Source: an uncultured Lachnospiraceae bacterium
Lineage (GTDB): Bacteria > Bacillota > Clostridia > Lachnospirales > Lachnospiraceae
Direction of reading: 5' to 3'
NCBI GenBank assembly: GCA_947565425.1
Contig: CANOFW010000026.1
Location: 1-45,091, forward strand
Length of the DNA: 45,091 nucleotides
Shown: in pieces, positions 42,578-45,091 of the stretch
How the letters are laid out: each line of letters starts with the position of its first letter
Position numbering within the stretch: the stretch's first letter is position 1
Notes under the pieces: model-generated
The model's database searches: none
What the model saw: the letters and a program-made list of their open reading frames with translations, nothing else
Told to the model about the DNA's origin: nothing
Made by a program: the position numbers and the translations under genes

Positions 42578-44311
42578 ATGAACACAACAAGAGAGAAGCT
42601 TTACAAATTGGGAAAGGTGGGAGTGGTTACACTGTTGCTGTTGACATTGCTGTTCCAGTCTCTTGCAGTCGATATACAGGCGGCGGGGATGATTTCAGAA
42701 AGTATTGTCGAAGGAACAACCGGAAATGAGCAGGAATCTAGAATTGTAAGTCCCGGAGACGGGCAGCAGAATGTTACGGTGAAAAAGGACATATGCAAGC
42801 TGAGTGATGGAAAGTATTATTACTTTGATGCGAAAGGGGTAAAAGTTACGCAAAAAGGCTTTCACAAAGCATCCTCACAAAAGTATATACAAGTTGGCAA
42901 GGGTGGTTATGTGGTCGCAAAAATGGAGAAAACCGGGCAGATTTGGAGATTTTTTCAATACAATTATCAGACTGCTCGCTGGGAAAAGCAGAAAAATGTC
43001 TGGAAGTTGGTAGACAATTGCCAATATTATTTTAATAAAAGAGGAAATTGTATCAGGACTTACCATATCAAAAGCCAGAAGTGCAAGGAATACAAAAACG
43101 GCAAGATGCGTCCTGTCAAAAAGGAAGTGCGCAGATTGCGCAACGGAAGATATTATTATTTTAACAGTAAGGGTGTGCGGGCGACAAAGAAAGGCTGGAA
43201 GAAAGCCTCCCGTAAAACTTATTTTTACGTTGGAAAAGCCAAATGGGTGACGGCAAAGATGCAAAACACCAAAAGCGGCTGGAAATACCATAAATATGAT
43301 TATCATAAGAAAAAGTGGGTAAGACAGAAAAAGACATGGCTTACATTGGAAAAGAAAAAATATTATTTTAGTGGTTCTGGAAAATGTATACGAATGTACA
43401 ATACGGTTACTAGAAAATGTTATGATTATCACAAGGGAAAGCCCAAACTGGTGAAAAATGATGTTCGCGAAGTATCCGGCAAAGCATATTACTTTGGTGA
43501 GAATGGTGTAAGAGTGCGTGAAGCGGGAATGTATCTGACCGGCAAAGGCAGCCTTATCTATGCGGCGGCAAATGGGTCCGTGACCAAGAGAATTTCCGGT
43601 CAGATTTTATCGTGTGCGATTGTGAATGGCAAAGTTGCAAGCTGCCGGGTAAAGGATGGCGTTTACATGTGTTATTACAATGGAAATGCAGAACCCCGAA
43701 GGAGAATTGATACCAGCAGGCCGATGGTGGCGCTCACTTACGATGATGGTCCTTCTCAGTATACATGGGAAATCCTTGATGTGCTAAGGCAGTACAGCAG
43801 TGTGGCGACATTTTTTGTGCTGGGAGAGCGGGTGCCTGGACATGCAGACATCGTCAGGAGTGCATATGAGATGGGGTGTGAAATCGGCAATCATACATAC
43901 AGTCACCAAATCCTCACAAAAGTAAATGTTCCGCAGATACAGAGCCAAATCGGAGCCACGAATAGCGCGGTGCAAAATGTGACGGGAACCTCACCGGTTG
44001 TTATGCGTCCTCCGGGAGGCGGGCAGAATGCGACTGTCCGGGGAGCCGTAGGCATGCCTTTGATTATGTGGTCCATTGACACGCTTGACTGGAAGACAAG
44101 AAACGCTGCTTCCACGCAGGCGGCTGTTTTGGGAAATGTGAGAGATGGCGACATTGTGCTGATGCATGACCTTTACAGCCAGACGGCGGCGGCATCGCGG
44201 GTTATCATACCGGAATTACTGCAAAGAGGTTACCAGCTTGTGACAGTTAGTGAGCTGTCCGATTGCCGTGGGGCAATGGTAAGTGGAGGTGTGTACAGCG
44301 CATTTCGCTAA
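42578..44311 (+). CDS. Secreted peptidoglycan N-acetylglucosamine deacetylase with wall-binding-like repeats
   Basis: This 577-residue exported protein has a signal peptide ending near QAAG (about residue 36). Then come two basic, Tyr/Lys-rich repeats of about 110 residues (each from a GKYYYF- or GRYYYF-type start to a PVKKEV-type end) and a degenerate third, resembling choline-binding or glucan-binding wall repeats. A complete CE4 domain follows from about residue 378: TYDDGP (Asp389, Asp390), HTYSH (His439, His443), RPPGG, DTLDW and LMHD. CE4 enzymes of the PgdA type deacetylate peptidoglycan and give lysozyme resistance. ATG 42569 is also in frame but lies only 2 bases from AGAGG. It probably shares a transcript with the TPR gene and the following acyltransferase. 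Confidence 0.9.
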   Translation: MNTTREKLYKLGKVGVVTLLLLTLLFQSLAVDIQAAGMISESIVEGTTGNEQESRIVSPGDGQQNVTVKKDICKLSDGKYYYFDAKGVKVTQKGFHKASSQKYIQVGKGGYVVAKMEKTGQIWRFFQYNYQTARWEKQKNVWKLVDNCQYYFNKRGNCIRTYHIKSQKCKEYKNGKMRPVKKEVRRLRNGRYYYFNSKGVRATKKGWKKASRKTYFYVGKAKWVTAKMQNTKSGWKYHKYDYHKKKWVRQKKTWLTLEKKKYYFSGSGKCIRMYNTVTRKCYDYHKGKPKLVKNDVREVSGKAYYFGENGVRVREAGMYLTGKGSLIYAAANGSVTKRISGQILSCAIVNGKVASCRVKDGVYMCYYNGNAEPRRRIDTSRPMVALTYDDGPSQYTWEILDVLRQYSSVATFFVLGERVPGHADIVRSAYEMGCEIGNHTYSHQILTKVNVPQIQSQIGATNSAVQNVTGTSPVVMRPPGGGQNATVRGAVGMPLIMWSIDTLDWKTRNAASTQAAVLGNVRDGDIVLMHDLYSQTAAASRVIIPELLQRGYQLVTVSELSDCRGAMVSGGVYSAFR

Positions 44312-44345
44312 AGAAATTTTTAAATATAGTTGATGAGGTGATAAG

Positions 44346-45091
44346 ATGATTATATTCTTTGCAACGGCAGTTTTTCTAGCAGTCATTGGATTGCGCAGAG
44401 AAGATGGTGCAGAGCGGGAGTATATGTCTGTTAACATGACGAATAGTATCAGAGGTTTTTTTTCTGCTTTTGGTATTTATCAGCCATATTTTTGGCTATC
44501 GTGAATTTACAAGTCCAACGTTTGATGTACCCTATCTTTTTATGAGAAAATTAGGACAATGTATCGTAACTATGTTTCTGTTTTATTCCGGGTATGGTGT
44601 TATGGAGTCTGTAAAGAAGAAAGGACAGGCATATGTAACAGGTATTCCGATGCAGCGAGTTTTAAAAGTACTGCTAATGTTTGACTCTGCGGTTTTTCTA
44701 TTTTGGCTATATAGATTTTTTACGGATTACAAATATAGTCTTACAGACTTGCTGCTGGCGTTTACCGGATGGAAGTCGTTAGGTAATAGCAATTGGTATA
44801 TTTTTAGTGTTTTATGGCTTTACGTATTTTCCTACATTGCTTTTATGGCTTTTAAAGACAATTATAAAAAGGCGGTCATAGGCGTTTTTCTGTTGTCAAT
44901 TCTTTACATGGCGGTTTTGCTTATTGTAGGCAGACCTGGTTACTGTTACAATACGACGTTGTGTTATGTCTGGGGAATGGCGTTTTCATTGTATCGCGAG
45001 AAAATACAATGTTATCTCAATGAGAATTTCCAGTCATGGTTATTCTTTTTGTTCATAGCAGTAGTAGGATTTTTATCAAGTTATTTTTTTA
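44346..45091 (+). pseudogene. Acyltransferase family 3 membrane protein, frameshifted at a T8 tract, partial
   Basis: The frame from ATG 44346 (GAGGTGAT upstream) encodes a membrane start, then MSVNMTNSIRGFF, and stops at 44502-44504. From 44464 the next frame continues the same family, LLLVFISHIFGYREF, then MFLFYSGYGVMESVKKKG, and stays open to the window end. The break lies in a run of eight T (44456-44463); seven T would restore one frame reading RGFFLLLVFISH. The MFLFYSGYG segment and multiple membrane helices point to acyltransferase_3 (O-acetylation of wall or surface glycans). It may be a pseudogene, a phase-variable gene or a sequencing error. The 3' end is outside the window. Confidence 0.75.

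Overview
The window looks like chromosome of a spore-forming, Gram-positive member of the Clostridia, most likely a gut-type Lachnospiraceae. The evidence is the spoVA genes, strong AGGAGG ribosome sites, a diaminopimelate route through LL-DAP aminotransferase, an ANTAR regulator beside a type I-alpha glutamine synthetase, and secreted enzymes built from FIVAR-, Ig- and Fn3-like modules. This is judged from family knowledge only; no search was run. I saw no rRNA, tRNA, CRISPR array, transposase or phage gene.

Layout. (1) 1-6.6 kb: a spoVA locus that is split. spoVAC (100-582) is separated from spoVAD-spoVAE (4739-6121) by a small conserved gene, a MATE exporter with a promoter-attenuator leader, and a NodB-like deacetylase; copies of one short repeat lie at both edges of the intervening segment. 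An Asn/Asp/Thr-rich lipoprotein follows. (2) 6.7-14.7 kb: guaB on the minus strand, divergent from a plus-strand nitrogen and amino-acid operon of hisA (eukaryote-type), a DUF4349 lipoprotein, glnA, an ANTAR regulator with a degenerate receiver, dapF and dapL, closed by a strong terminator. (3) 14.9-28.9 kb: the centrepiece, a four-gene secretion operon that I infer attacks type II arabinogalactan (arabinogalactan-protein glycans). It encodes a 2018-residue GH30/GH43 fusion, a parallel beta-helix protein, a second GH30 enzyme and a PrsA/SurA-like lipoprotein. The three large proteins end in the same Ig-like plus lysine-rich Fn3 cassette. (4) 29-34 kb: typA on the minus strand, a 120-bp palindrome between divergent promoters, a DUF4190 membrane protein with a prion-like N-terminus, and an ECF sigma/anti-sigma pair.

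(5) 34-34.8 kb: a degraded DUF3990-type gene followed by two intact small partner genes, bracketed by two near-identical hairpins that each carry a TTGACA promoter element. (6) 34.8-45.1 kb: ileS (type 2), glgP, an EamA transporter, a TPR lipoprotein, a repeat-bearing peptidoglycan deacetylase, and an acyltransferase interrupted by a one-base change in a run of eight T, running off the window end.

How they fit together: the arabinogalactan operon would cut beta-1,6 side chains (GH30) and the beta-1,3 backbone (GH43) outside the cell, with the lipoprotein helping fold the exported enzymes. No sugar transporter or regulator lies beside it. The hisA-dapL operon joins nitrogen assimilation to histidine and DAP/lysine/cell-wall synthesis. 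Repeats and hairpins of several families sit in the intergenic spaces, and two of them mark places where gene order has been broken.
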